Source: Neobacillus sp. WH10 (GTDB taxonomy: Bacteria > Bacillota > Bacilli > Bacillales > Cytobacillaceae). From it: 64,000 bases of DNA. The stretch spans positions 248,001 through 312,000 of the forward strand of contig NZ_CP126110.1 in NCBI RefSeq assembly GCF_030123405.1, in the 5' to 3' direction. A program made the translations under genes and the position numbers. Shown here one piece after another: positions 1 through 7,773 of the stretch. The notes beneath the pieces are model-generated. The model was not told the origin of the DNA. It worked only from the letters and a program-made list of their open reading frames with translations, and ran no database searches. Each line of letters opens with the position of its first letter. Positions within the stretch are counted from its first letter, which is position 1.

Positions 1-725
1 TTATATTGTTTAAGATATAGTTCAACCCGCTCTAAATCGTACCCGTCTGGATGGATATCAACCGTTACAATTTGTGCTCCTTGTGCTCTAAAAATATCAA
101 TCGCAGCACTATAGCTTGGACGTTCAAATAAAACGGTGTCCCCTGACTTAATAAAAGTTTGAGCGATTAAGTGAATCGCTTGTTGTGAGCCAGAAGTAAT
201 TAGCAGATCATCTGTATTGAGATGAGTTTTATACTGGTTGATAAAATATTGAGTGAGGGCTTCACGTAACTCTAAATCCCCTTGCACAGTTGAGTAGGTT
301 GCAAGTACTTTTGGATAAAGGTCGAAAACTTTCTTCACGTAATCTGAAAAATATTGATTTGGCAAAAGATTTGGATCAATTAACGCCTGAGAAAAATGAA
401 AGGAAACAGGTGATTGATGGATTTCAGATAAATGATTTTTTTGAACATATGCAGAAACAATTGGATTGTCCAGATATTCAAGGTTTTTCGTCACATTTGA
501 TTGGACAAAATAGCCTACTTTATCTTTCACATAAACTTTGTCATGCTGTTTCAGTAATTGATAAGCCTTTAATACAGTTAATCGATGAATATTCATCTCA
601 GATGCTAATTGCCGGACGGAGGGGAGCTTTTTATGTTCTTTCCATTCTTTACGTTCTATTCGGTGCAGTACATAATCATATACTTTCTTAAAAAGATAAT
701 CTTCATTTTGAATCGCATTGCTCAC
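1..725 (-). CDS. MocR/GntR-type regulator with aminotransferase domain (partial, C-terminus beyond the window)
   Basis: Reading leftward, 241 codons are visible before the window edge. The first ~75 residues form a GntR winged helix (RQLASEMNIHRLTVLKAYQLL), and from about residue 100 an aminotransferase class I fold begins (ATYSTVQGDLELREALTQYF, SGSQQAIHLI). This two-part layout defines the MocR family, which senses PLP-linked or amino compounds; the PLP lysine would lie beyond the edge. The start is GTG at 725, seven bases after AGGAGG; the overlapping ATG runs straight into TGA. It is divergent from an EamA exporter, which by family precedent is its likely target. Confidence 0.88.
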   Translation of the reverse strand, partial: MSNAIQNEDYLFKKVYDYVLHRIERKEWKEHKKLPSVRQLASEMNIHRLTVLKAYQLLKQHDKVYVKDKVGYFVQSNVTKNLEYLDNPIVSAYVQKNHLSEIHQSPVSFHFSQALIDPNLLPNQYFSDYVKKVFDLYPKVLATYSTVQGDLELREALTQYFINQYKTHLNTDDLLITSGSQQAIHLIAQTFIKSGDTVLFERPSYSAAIDIFRAQGAQIVTVDIHPDGYDLERVELYLKQY

Positions 726-767
726 ATCGATTCCTCCTATTCAAAACGATTGTACCACGATCCAATC

Positions 768-799
768 CAATCTGTTCTATCCTTTTCAATCTGTTCTAT
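768..799. promoter_or_regulatory. Direct-repeat operator candidate for the MocR regulator
   Basis: The 13-mer CAATCTGTTCTAT occurs at 768-780 and again at 787-799, a 19-bp period, between the divergent mocR and exporter starts. MocR proteins commonly bind direct repeats. Binding is inferred. Confidence 0.5.
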
Positions 800-837
800 A
801 GTCCTTCTTTTATGATAGAAAAAAGGAGGAGTTTTAT

Positions 838-1764
838 ATGGTGGTTATTAATTATTTCTTCATGTGTTTGATTTTTGGAACGACATTTTTAGCGATTAAA
901 ATTGGTGTTGATGCAGGAGTGCCTCCATTTTTATCAGCTGGACTTCGTTTTTTCATTGCTGGTTTGCTGCTATTTAGTTTTATGGTTTGGAGAAGAAAAA
1001 CGACAATATCGTTATTATTTAGGAAAGAGATGTTTTTTACTGGAGTAGGTTTAACCTTTGGGACGTTTGCCACTTTATATTGGGCAGAACAGTATGTGAC
1101 ATCAGGGATTGCAGCTGTCTTATCTGCTACCGCTCCGATGATGATCATCGTTATTCAGACATTCATATTGAAGCAAAAGGGAAATCGAAAATCATTGATT
1201 GGTTGTGTCGTAGGAGTCATTGGTGTCACGTTCTTAATCTTACCTAGTTTTTCAATTGAGATTAGTCCCTTTTGGGTGGTTGGCTGTTTCGCCATTATAA
1301 TCGGTCAAGTTTTTTATGCATCTGGGACGATTTATACGAAGCATGTTATCCGAAAATTTGAAAAGACATCAGCGATTGCCTTAAATGCAGCACAAATGAT
1401 GCATGGAGGGATTTTATTAATCATTTTATCATTTTTCACCGAGAACATTCAGCTTGATTATCTTTTAAGCCCAGCTTCAATTGGCTCTCTTCTTTATTTA
1501 ATTATTTTTGGTTCAATGATCGCCCATAGCATTTATTATTGGCTTGTCTCACGGACAAATCCCGTTTTTCCTTCTACATGGCTGTATATCTCACCATTAA
1601 TTGCCGTAATATTAGGAGTTATCTTTTACCATGAATATATTTCTTGGCTAACAGGCATAGGTGCTTTAACGATTATTGTCGGAACGGTTTTAGTTAATAT
1701 CGAAACATTACGGGAGTTGTTTCGGGGGAAGCGGACTGTACTTCGAGATGTTAAAAATACCTGA
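838..1764 (+). CDS. EamA/DMT-superfamily exporter, 10 TM
   Basis: 308 residues, almost entirely hydrophobic, with the twofold EamA repeat: the first half ends near residue 140 and the second starts near residue 150. About ten membrane segments are readable, and the family motif WAEQYVTSGIAAVLSATAP sits at the end of the first half. Family members export metabolites or amino acids across the cytoplasmic membrane; the substrate cannot be read from sequence. The ATG at 838 follows AAAGGAGGAG. Divergent from the MocR regulator, which probably controls it. A terminator hairpin follows at 1829. Confidence 0.85.
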   Translation: MVVINYFFMCLIFGTTFLAIKIGVDAGVPPFLSAGLRFFIAGLLLFSFMVWRRKTTISLLFRKEMFFTGVGLTFGTFATLYWAEQYVTSGIAAVLSATAPMMIIVIQTFILKQKGNRKSLIGCVVGVIGVTFLILPSFSIEISPFWVVGCFAIIIGQVFYASGTIYTKHVIRKFEKTSAIALNAAQMMHGGILLIILSFFTENIQLDYLLSPASIGSLLYLIIFGSMIAHSIYYWLVSRTNPVFPSTWLYISPLIAVILGVIFYHEYISWLTGIGALTIIVGTVLVNIETLRELFRGKRTVLRDVKNT

Positions 1765-1828
1765 GTTCTCTTTCAACGATTTTTGTTCCTTAGTTTACTG
1801 AATTAATTAATGGTTATAAAGGCGTATA

Positions 1829-1878
1829 AGACAAAGAAGGTGTAAAAAATGTTTGACACCTCCTTTGTCTTTTTTTAT
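1829..1878 (+). terminator. Rho-independent terminator after the EamA gene
   Basis: 15-base arms (1829-1843 and 1856-1870) with one A-C mismatch are followed by T7. The inner stem doubles as the first palindrome of the downstream XRE module. Confidence 0.75.
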
Positions 1879-1907
1879 CATAGAGGTGTAAAAGGTTTTT
1901 TACACCT
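1838..1907. promoter_or_regulatory. Pair of matching palindromes upstream of XRE module 1
   Basis: Two 24-bp inverted repeats share the plan AGGTGTAAAA-N4-TTTTACACCT. One is at 1838-1861 with one arm mismatch, and one at 1884-1907 is perfect. They are 46 bp apart and end about 26 bases before the XRE start. Two copies of one motif before an autoregulator gene fit an operator pair. Confidence 0.6.
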
Positions 1908-1932
1908 TATGGATGCAGAGGTGGTATATGGA

Positions 1933-2148
1933 ATGGAAAATAGAATTAAGGAGTTCAGAGAAAAAAACAGTTTTTCACAAGGGAAATTAGCAGAACTATG
2001 TAATGTAAGCAGGCAAACGATTAACGCTATCGAGAATAACAAATATGACCCCAGTTTACAGTTAGCGTTTGATATTGCAAGTAATTTAGGAACCACTATG
2101 GAGGAATTATTTATACGCTCAGAGAATGGAGGAAAAAGAAATGGATAA
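1933..2148 (+). CDS. Small XRE-family HTH regulator (module 1)
   Basis: 71 residues consisting only of a Cro/CI-type helix-turn-helix (QGKLAELCNVSRQTINAIEN, NNKYDPSLQLAF) ending in MEELF, the YgzD/YozG-like one-domain architecture. An upstream in-frame ATG at 1849 lies inside the terminator hairpin; the start at 1933 is chosen because GAGGTGG stands just before it and the HTH begins immediately. It overlaps the next gene by 8 bp, so the two are translationally coupled. It probably represses its own operon through the palindromes at 1838-1907. Confidence 0.85.
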   Translation: MENRIKEFREKNSFSQGKLAELCNVSRQTINAIENNKYDPSLQLAFDIASNLGTTMEELFIRSENGGKRNG

Positions 2149-2533
2149 ATCAAAAAAAATCGTCGCTGTTTTAGCCTTTGGTGTTTTTTGTATGCTTGTT
2201 GGAGTTACCTTATACAAATGGGTACGATTTGGCACTATAGATGGAGGTTCTATATTTTTTAGTTTCCTTGCCTTATCATACTTTTTAAATTGGGTTAAAT
2301 GGGGCAACCATGAAGGCGGTGGAGAGAAAGACGAATTAGACAGGCATATTGAAACCCAGAGTGCAAAGATAGGGTATTTTGTGTTAATGATTTTGGCAGG
2401 TTTAATTCTTTTCATTTCTGAAGGTGTATCTAATTTAAACGATATTAAGAATTTTCCTTTACTTATTGTGGTTGGTCTTACATTTGTTACACTTCCGATT
2501 ACAGAGTTAATATACTCAAAGAAGTATAAATAA
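2141..2533 (+). CDS. Four-helix membrane protein partnered with XRE regulator (DUF2178-like)
   Basis: 130 residues with four predicted membrane helices (about 8-28, 38-55, 77-97 and 105-122) and, between helices 2 and 3, a charged cytosolic stretch EKDELDRHIETQSAKIGYF. That resembles the D-E-R-D..I..K-A signature of DUF2178-type proteins and of the protein at 32977-33393. The start at 2141 is preferred over 2126 because GGAGG lies correctly before it. It overlaps the XRE gene. Its function is unknown; a membrane partner that controls the regulator is an inference from repeated pairing. Confidence 0.75.
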   Translation: MDKSKKIVAVLAFGVFCMLVGVTLYKWVRFGTIDGGSIFFSFLALSYFLNWVKWGNHEGGGEKDELDRHIETQSAKIGYFVLMILAGLILFISEGVSNLNDIKNFPLLIVVGLTFVTLPITELIYSKKYK

Positions 2534-2683
2534 TTTTTACACATCACAAAATGTGAAAACCTTTAATCAACAAACGGGTGCAAGATTTAAAAAGCCGGCT
2601 GCTATTATTGGGCAGCTTTGCTTGTTAGCTAACGGAACAGGATTGTAGAAAAAGGTATAAAATAAAAAACAGCATAAATATAG

Positions 2684-2717
2684 AAAAAAGCGATTCATGT
2701 TAGAGAATCGCTTTTTT
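2684..2717. terminator. Bidirectional terminator
   Basis: Stem AAAAAAGCGATTC / GAATCGCTTTTTT with an 8-base loop, between convergent genes. The 150 bases before it (2534-2683) hold no gene I recognise. Confidence 0.8.
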
Positions 2718-2719
2718 AC

Positions 2720-3469
2720 TTATTTTGAAACAGGAGTTACTTGTAAATATTCTTCTAACGTAATACCGCGATTTTGGATTGCAGTTGAAATATTACCCAC
2801 ATAACGAATATGCCAAGGTTCGTATTTATAACCCGTAATGGATTCTTTTCCCTTTGGATAGCGAATGATAAATCCATACTTCCCGCAATTATTCTTTAAC
2901 CAAGCAGCTTCTTTCGTATTAGCAAAACAAGATGTTGCCGCACATTTCCCATCTCTTCCGCTAACATCAATGGCTAAACCAGTTTGATGTTCGCTTGTTC
3001 CAGGAATGGCGCTATAGGTTCGAGCTTTTTCAAAACCATCTCTTTTTACATAATTGTTAAATAACACTTTTTGAGTATTATACGAACGATACGCAGATAC
3101 ACCGCTTAAATAAATTCCATCTTTTTGGGCTGCAGCAAACATTCTTTCCAAAGCTGTTGCCGATTCTTTTCTCATTTTACGCTTTTCTATTTTTTCACTA
3201 AATAAAAAAGGTACATTGGGATAGACTAGATCCTTCGGAACATAGGTAACAGGCATATAATACTTTTTATTCACAACTGCCGCAATCGATGCTGGATACG
3301 AAGTCAAGGTAACGGCACTTATCTTCGTTTTAGAGGGGGAATTCGATACATTCTTTTGCTGTATTTTAGATGATTTAGGCTGAGTTGATTTGTCTAAATT
3401 TTTCGTGCAGCCAATCACATTGATTATTAAAAAGATCACCAGGAATACACGGATACTATTCTTAAACAT
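2720..3469 (-). CDS. VanY/LdcB-type D,D-carboxypeptidase lipoprotein
   Basis: 249 residues. An N-terminal signal peptide ends in a lipobox (INVIGC), so the protein is probably a lipoprotein on the outer face of the membrane. A linker of about 60 residues leads to the peptidase M15B fold. The zinc-site motifs are visible: SEHQTGLAIDV supplies His and Asp, and EPWHIRYVG supplies the second His. YRSYNTQ is the usual substrate-groove motif. The family trims the terminal D-alanine from peptidoglycan stem peptides. The start follows AAAGGAGGG. It is monocistronic, with a terminator at 2684. No vancomycin-resistance genes are nearby, so a wall-remodelling role is more likely. Confidence 0.88.
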   Translation of the reverse strand: MFKNSIRVFLVIFLIINVIGCTKNLDKSTQPKSSKIQQKNVSNSPSKTKISAVTLTSYPASIAAVVNKKYYMPVTYVPKDLVYPNVPFLFSEKIEKRKMRKESATALERMFAAAQKDGIYLSGVSAYRSYNTQKVLFNNYVKRDGFEKARTYSAIPGTSEHQTGLAIDVSGRDGKCAATSCFANTKEAAWLKNNCGKYGFIIRYPKGKESITGYKYEPWHIRYVGNISTAIQNRGITLEEYLQVTPVSK

Positions 3470-3621
3470 TAAAATGCCCTCCTTTAAATTTTACGTTTAT
3501 TTTTATAATGGATTTAAAAAGGAGGATTATTCTTGAATAAGAAATTGTGCTTTTCCAAATAAAATCAAAGAATCATTAGTGCAAGAAAATTTTCAGGAAG
3601 ATATTTAAAACGGAGAAAAAA

Positions 3622-3738
3622 ATGACTTCAAAATTCGTTCGTCATATTTGTATACTGACAAAACACTACAAAGAAACCTTGAGATTTTATAAGGACATTC
3701 TTGGTTTTGAATTAATTGAAGAATTTCCAATAGTAAAG
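3622..3738 (+). pseudogene. N-terminal fragment of a VOC (glyoxalase-fold) protein
   Basis: A ribosome site (GGAGAAAAA) and ATG open a reading frame whose first 37 residues (HICILTKHYKETLRFY, ILGFELIEEFP) align with the start of the intact VOC protein at 4549. Similarity then stops abruptly and the frame runs into the promoter of XRE module 2. I read it as a duplicated VOC gene truncated at the module boundary. Confidence 0.65.
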
Positions 3739-3789
3739 GTGCAGTTTACTCTAAAAAAATATTTTGCGAAAGTTATTTTTAATTTTTAT

Positions 3790-3826
3790 GTAACATATAT
3801 TTTACTAAAAGTAATATATATGTTAC
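3790..3826. promoter_or_regulatory. Palindrome upstream of XRE module 2
   Basis: Inverted repeat with 16-base arms (GTAACATATATTTTAC, then GTAATATATATGTTAC) with one mismatch and a 5-base centre, 25 bp before the XRE start. Likely autoregulatory operator. Confidence 0.6.
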
Positions 3827-3850
3827 ATTTTATTTGTGGGAGGTGGGTGT

Positions 3851-4054
3851 TTGAGAAATTCTGTAAAAGTTGCGAGGGTAAAAAAGGATCTTACGCAACA
3901 GCAATTGGCAGATGCTGTGGGTATTACACGCCAAACGGTAAGCTTAATTGAAAAAGGAAAATATAACCCATCTTTAAAGTTGTGTTTACAGATTTGCTAT
4001 GTCGTAGGCGGCACTTTAGATGAACTATTTTGGGTTGAAGAGGAGAACTTTTAA
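3851..4054 (+). CDS. Small XRE-family HTH regulator (module 2)
   Basis: 67 residues, HTH only: QQLADAVGITRQTVSLIEKG and KYNPSLKLCLQI followed by LDELFW, close to the YgzD-like single-domain regulators. The start is TTG at 3851, set by GGGAGGTGGG immediately upstream; a GTG at 3836 lies inside that ribosome site. Its stop codon shares one base with the next start (TAATG). Probably represses itself through the palindrome at 3790-3826. Confidence 0.85.
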   Translation: MRNSVKVARVKKDLTQQQLADAVGITRQTVSLIEKGKYNPSLKLCLQICYVVGGTLDELFWVEEENF

Positions 4055-4491
4055 TGAAGAAAATAACAGACGAGCGCTTAGTACTTAGAAATTTACAAAA
4101 TACAAGAATTGTTTATATTGTACAAACGTTTGGGATTCTCTGTATCTTGGGATATGATCTATTTACTAGTGGGATAGACGGTATGCGTGACAATCCTGTT
4201 TGGCTTGTATTTATGGTTTCAGCAATTGTATCAGCTTATTTATCAATGAGTATCAGTGTTGAGCACGAGAAAAAAATTCGTAATCCCAAAAAATCATTTA
4301 TCATTTCAACTGTAATCACATTAGTCATTTCTATTATATTTGCGTACTTTGTTTCAATTACCCCAGAGTCAGGGCTGTCAGTAGGAATTTTAACCGGTTT
4401 AATTATATTAATTTGTTTTCTTATTCCAAATATCTATATCTACCGTTTGAGAATGAAACAACTAATAGATTTAGATGACTTAGAGGAATAA
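4054..4491 (+). CDS. Four-helix membrane protein partnered with XRE regulator (module 2)
   Basis: 145 residues with four predicted membrane helices (about 20-38, 48-66, 80-102 and 112-131) and charged ends (KKITDERLVLRNLQN at the N-terminus, DLDDLEE at the C-terminus). No enzymatic motif is visible. Its start overlaps the regulator stop by one base, so the pair is made together. It differs in sequence from the module 1 protein, so the gene arrangement rather than the protein family is what recurs. Function unknown. Confidence 0.75.
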   Translation: MKKITDERLVLRNLQNTRIVYIVQTFGILCILGYDLFTSGIDGMRDNPVWLVFMVSAIVSAYLSMSISVEHEKKIRNPKKSFIISTVITLVISIIFAYFVSITPESGLSVGILTGLIILICFLIPNIYIYRLRMKQLIDLDDLEE

Positions 4492-4548
4492 TTAATACTT
4501 CAGCATTTGAGGTATCATTGATGAATTTTTTAAATTTAAGAGGGTGTA

Positions 4549-4962
4549 ATGAACATTATGGTAAAAAAATACGTTCACCATTTATGTATTCAAACCAATA
4601 CTTATCTGGAAACATTAAAGTTTTATACGGAAGCTTTAGGATTTGAAATAGTCCAAGAATCCCCGGATTTTCATGGGAGACAGTTTAATAGTTGGTTAAA
4701 TCTAGACGGTTTTTATATTGAGCTGCAAACTGGTAAAAAGAATGAAGTCCTTTTAGAAAATAATTCTAACGGTCAAGGGATTGTTCACTTTTGTATATGG
4801 GTTGAAAATCTCGTGGACGAAGTAGAACGCTTAAAAGCAATGAATGTGAATTTTATTAGTAAAAAGGGTGAGATTGTTTACCATGTTGAAAATGGCCACC
4901 TTTGTAAAATAAAAGCTCCAGAAGGTACAATTGTGGAATTGCGTGATAATAAAGGTATATAA
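4549..4962 (+). CDS. VOC/glyoxalase-fold protein
   Basis: 137 residues with one vicinal-oxygen-chelate unit: HHLCIQTNTYLETLKFYTEA at the start, a central HFCIWVENL strand and a C-terminal IKAPEGTIVELRD. Candidate metal ligands are the first His, the His of VHFCIW and the Glu of VELRD. VOC proteins include lactoylglutathione lyases, thiol transferases and ring-cleaving dioxygenases; the substrate is not inferable. Weak ribosome site (AGAGGG). A truncated relative starts at 3622, on the other side of XRE module 2. Confidence 0.82.
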   Translation: MNIMVKKYVHHLCIQTNTYLETLKFYTEALGFEIVQESPDFHGRQFNSWLNLDGFYIELQTGKKNEVLLENNSNGQGIVHFCIWVENLVDEVERLKAMNVNFISKKGEIVYHVENGHLCKIKAPEGTIVELRDNKGI

Positions 4963-5013
4963 GGGAGCGTTTGTTGAATAATCAAGAAAAGGGCGCTTAA
5001 ATGGAATAAAAAG

Positions 5014-5057
5014 GAGAGCTCATATTTAGTCATGTATAATATGTGTTCTCTTTTTTT
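5014..5057 (+). terminator. Terminator after the VOC gene
   Basis: Imperfect 13-base stem (GAGAGCTCATATT / AATATGTGTTCTC) followed by T7. Confidence 0.65.
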
Positions 5058-5112
5058 ATATAGGTGTCATGATAATTTATTTTAGATTGATAATTTGTAA
5101 TAAAGTTTGATT

Positions 5113-5145
5113 AAAATCCTGTATTTATTTATACAGGATTTTTTT
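5113..5145 (+). terminator. Second terminator hairpin
   Basis: Stem AAATCCTGTAT / ATACAGGATTT with a 6-base loop and a T-run, about 60 bp beyond the first. Confidence 0.7.
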
Positions 5146-5244
5146 GTAAGTTAATTGTTCAAAAAAGAATAGGAGTAAACGATATTCACGAATGAATTTT
5201 GAAGTATATTTTTTGAATTATTTACAAATTCAGTAACAAATGCT

Positions 5245-5268
5245 ATTATCATTTTATAAAATGATAAT
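5245..5268. promoter_or_regulatory. Perfect 24-bp palindrome before the winged-helix regulator
   Basis: Arms ATTATCATTTTA / TAAAATGATAAT with no spacer, 19 bp before the start codon. Probably the operator of the following regulator; the GATAAT content also recalls a Fur box. Confidence 0.5.
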
Positions 5269-5287
5269 GATCGTGGAGGGAAATACA

Positions 5288-5830
5288 ATGACCAAAAAAG
5301 CCGATTTACTTCTTCATCCTATTCGAATGCGGATTGTACAACAATTGCTGCTAGGTAAACCACTGACGATTGCTCAACTTGTAGATGCGCTTGGAGATGT
5401 TCCACAAGCTACAATATATCGTCATATTAATCTTTTACTTGAGGCAAATTTTATTGAGATCATCGATACGAAAAAAGTTAAAGGAACGGAAGAACGGGTG
5501 TTTTCGGTCAAGAAAGAGAACTTACAAGTTCCCGAAACCGAGATTGAAATGACTTCACAAGAAGACCATATTCGGTATTTTTCAGTATTTCACGGTAATT
5601 TACTTAAGTTAGTGACATCCTATCTGACGGAGACATCCCCTAATCAGTATAAAGAAGATGGATTCGCTTATTGGAATACACCTATTCATCTGACGGATGG
5701 AGAATTCCAGGAACTCGTCCAGTCTATTACTAAGTCTATTGAAAAGGTTATAAATAACAAGTCGACGCCTGAAAGAACCACTCGAATTTTTGCAGGCATG
5801 TTTATTCCGCAAAAATCACAAGAAAAATAA
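5288..5830 (+). CDS. ArsR-like winged-helix regulator with C-terminal effector domain
   Basis: 180 residues. Residues 5-90 form an HTH_20-type winged helix (HPIRMRIVQQLLLGKPLTIA, PQATIYRHINLLLEANFIEI); the remaining ~90 residues form a mostly helical domain seen in YjdC-like regulators. The start at 5288 follows GTGGAGGG; earlier in-frame starts overlap the palindrome. It precedes a decayed membrane-protein gene, probably its former target. Confidence 0.8.
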   Translation: MTKKADLLLHPIRMRIVQQLLLGKPLTIAQLVDALGDVPQATIYRHINLLLEANFIEIIDTKKVKGTEERVFSVKKENLQVPETEIEMTSQEDHIRYFSVFHGNLLKLVTSYLTETSPNQYKEDGFAYWNTPIHLTDGEFQELVQSITKSIEKVINNKSTPERTTRIFAGMFIPQKSQEK

Positions 5831-5833
5831 AGG

Positions 5834-6249
5834 GGAATTATTTGGTGCCTGTTTATATTAACGCTGACACTAATGATGGGCGCCTTACTATTTAGATCCT
5901 CGGCAGTTGCTGTGTTATCGATTTTTCTTCTGATTCTTTTGAAAGCCATAACCGCATTTGGATATGAATTTCAAATTATAAATCCCGCACATTTGACGAA
6001 TCATGCAATCAACATCATGATAGCTGGTAAAGCTTTACCTCACTTTTTTACAATGTGGCTGTAACGCTATTTCTTATAGTACTTTCCTGTTCTTATCAAA
6101 ATCCCTTTTATCGCGAAAAGAGTTACTTTCTATGTGACTAATTGTTTATAACAGTAATCTTTATGAAGCATACGCATGAAATGAGATTAAAAGATAATAA
6201 AGTGAAACTTCCATCAGGAGGGGTCTTACTGCCCGTTAATGTGGAATAA
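5834..6249 (+). pseudogene. Decayed membrane-protein gene behind the regulator
   Basis: An AAAGGGG ribosome-site-like sequence is followed by a hydrophobic frame with no normal start codon (WCLFILTLTLMMGALLF). It runs to a stop at about 6063 and continues in another frame to 6141 (VAVTLFLIVLSCSYQNPFY). A charged tail fragment ends in LPSGGVLLPVNVE at 6249. The pieces look like one small membrane protein broken by frameshifts. I do not recognise the family. Confidence 0.4.
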
Positions 6250-6284
6250 ACGAATTGTGACATTGTAAGAGGAGGAGATAAAAT

Positions 6285-6641
6285 ATGAGTGTTCAAATTG
6301 TATTGGATGACAGTGATTTAATATTGAATATTTCAGGATCGACAGCGATTACAACTATGAGAAGGAAGATAAAAATTCCTTACACTTCGGTCGAAGAAGT
6401 ACAGGTGGGAAATTTCAAGTTTCCCTGGACAGCTATAAAAAGAACAGGCATTACTACATTTAGCTATAAAGCCGGAATTTTCCTTATTGATGGAAAAAAA
6501 TATTTCTTATCCTATCATGACACCAATAAAGTAGTAATTCTTGATTTGAAAGGATATGAATTTGACAAAATAGTAATTGAAAGCGAAGAACCAGAACAAC
6601 TGGCAAACAATATTTTGATGCGCTGCTCTTCACAAAAATAA
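6285..6641 (+). CDS. Bacterial PH-domain protein
   Basis: 118 residues, all beta-rich except a C-terminal helix (PEQLANNILMR). The pattern of short strands (KIKIPYTSVEEVQV, YKAGIFLIDGKKYFLSY, VVILDL) fits the bacterial pleckstrin-homology fold. Strong ribosome site AGAGGAGGAG. No signal peptide or membrane helix, so it is probably cytosolic. Function unknown. Confidence 0.65.
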   Translation: MSVQIVLDDSDLILNISGSTAITTMRRKIKIPYTSVEEVQVGNFKFPWTAIKRTGITTFSYKAGIFLIDGKKYFLSYHDTNKVVILDLKGYEFDKIVIESEEPEQLANNILMRCSSQK

Positions 6642-6747
6642 TAAAACCCATTATTTTTAAGGGCTTCATTATTCAGATTTTAGTCTATCAAGAGTAATCC
6701 CCTGATTATGCCCTTTCCTTCTTACTTTTATTGTACATGAATTAGAA

Positions 6748-6790
6748 AAAGCCGAAACCGTACGATATTGGAATCGGCTTTATTATTTTT
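6748..6790 (+). terminator. Terminator hairpin
   Basis: Stem AAAGCCGA / TCGGCTTT with an 18-base loop and a T-rich tail, about 110 bp after the PH-domain gene. Confidence 0.6.
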
Positions 6791-6909
6791 TGGATAGGTA
6801 GAAAATGATCAACCTTTTTTAAAAGGTCCATACTTAAAACTGTTAAAAAAGAATCCACGTTGATCAATTTTTTCAAAAATAGATTCAATTTATTTATCAT
6901 AATACGAAT

Positions 6910-6946
6910 AAAAAATCAGTACCACCACTATAAAAGTGTTAGTACT
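6910..6946 (-). terminator. Terminator of azoR
   Basis: On the minus strand, imperfect arms AGTACTAACACT / AGTGGTGGTACT are followed by a T-rich stretch. Confidence 0.6.
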
Positions 6947-6977
6947 GCAAATTGAGTGACAGTTATTTTTGTTTTAA

Positions 6978-7604
6978 TTAGAACGTACTTGCTAATTTAA
7001 CAGCTTTTTCAAGGCCATCGGCAATAATTTCTTCTTCTTTATCTGGGAATTGGTTGTGACCTTCAATTACTACGGTCTTTATATCTTTTACACCGAAGAA
7101 GCCCAACATACTTGCTACATATTTAACAGCCATTTCTAATTCAGCTGCCGGTCCTTTAGAATATACACCACCGCTTGCGTTTAATAATGCAATTTTCTTA
7201 TTTCCAATAAGACCTAATGGACCTTCTGGCGTATATTTAAATGTTTTGCCCGCGCGGTTTAAGTAATCAATATATGTGTGTAGTACAGCTGGGATTGTTA
7301 AATTCCATAATGGGAAAGCAAAGACAACTTTATCAGCTGCAAGGAATTGATCTAAATATTTATCAGAAACAGCTACTGCTTTTGCTTCTTCTGCTGTTAA
7401 ATCAAGACCTCTATTAGCCTTAAATGTGCCGTTAATCATATCTACTCCTACATATGGCAATTCTTCATTGTATAAATCAAGCTCTACCACTGTATCATTT
7501 GGATGTGATTCTTTATAGCTCGCTAAAAAAGCCTCATATAATTTCACACTAACCGCCTGATCTGCTGGACGATTGTTTGCTTTTACAAATAAAACTGTTG
7601 TCAT
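6978..7604 (-). CDS. azoR: FMN-dependent NADH azoreductase
   Basis: 208 residues, the normal AzoR length, with a flavodoxin-like fold. FMN-binding motifs are visible: the N-terminal strand MTTVLFVKANNRP, FPLWNLTIPAVLHTYIDY and NASGGVYS. The enzyme reduces quinones and azo compounds by two electrons using NADH. The start follows AGGAGG. It is divergent from a MarR regulator, with two matching palindromes between them, so it is probably induced by electrophiles or quinones, as in the Bacillus azoR/MhqR/YodB systems. Confidence 0.93.
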   Translation of the reverse strand: MTTVLFVKANNRPADQAVSVKLYEAFLASYKESHPNDTVVELDLYNEELPYVGVDMINGTFKANRGLDLTAEEAKAVAVSDKYLDQFLAADKVVFAFPLWNLTIPAVLHTYIDYLNRAGKTFKYTPEGPLGLIGNKKIALLNASGGVYSKGPAAELEMAVKYVASMLGFFGVKDIKTVVIEGHNQFPDKEEEIIADGLEKAVKLASTF

Positions 7605-7683
7605 TCTCTTTTCCTCCTGTTGCTCACTCGTACGTTGTTATATATTATTCACTAAAAAAGGCATCCTATTGTAGTTGTAAAAA

Positions 7684-7706
7684 TATAGTCAATTTGATTG
7701 ACTATA
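7684..7706. promoter_or_regulatory. MarR operator 1 (azoR side)
   Basis: Perfect inverted repeat TATAGTCAAT-N3-ATTGACTATA between azoR and marR. Confidence 0.75.
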
Positions 7707-7732
7707 ACTCAGATAGTACAATAAGGTTTAAA

Positions 7733-7755
7733 TATAGTCAACTTAATTGACTTTA
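7733..7755. promoter_or_regulatory. MarR operator 2 (marR side)
   Basis: TATAGTCAAC-N3-ATTGACTTTA, the same motif as at 7684 with two changes, 49 bp away and ending 18 bp before the marR start. Confidence 0.75.
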
Positions 7756-7773
7756 TTCGAGGAGGTAGAATAC

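Noticed and set aside
290..815. Two plus-strand open frames overlapping the left-edge regulator
   Set aside because: They have no ribosome site and are antisense to a clearly recognisable MocR protein.
2720..3469. Vancomycin-resistance gene vanY
   Set aside because: The catalytic domain is VanY-like, but no vanA/B-type ligase, vanH, vanX or vanRS genes are present; a housekeeping carboxypeptidase is more likely.
5245..5268. Fur box reading of the palindrome before the winged-helix regulator
   Set aside because: It has GATAAT elements but the 12+12 symmetry without the GATAATGATAATC core fits an autoregulator site better.
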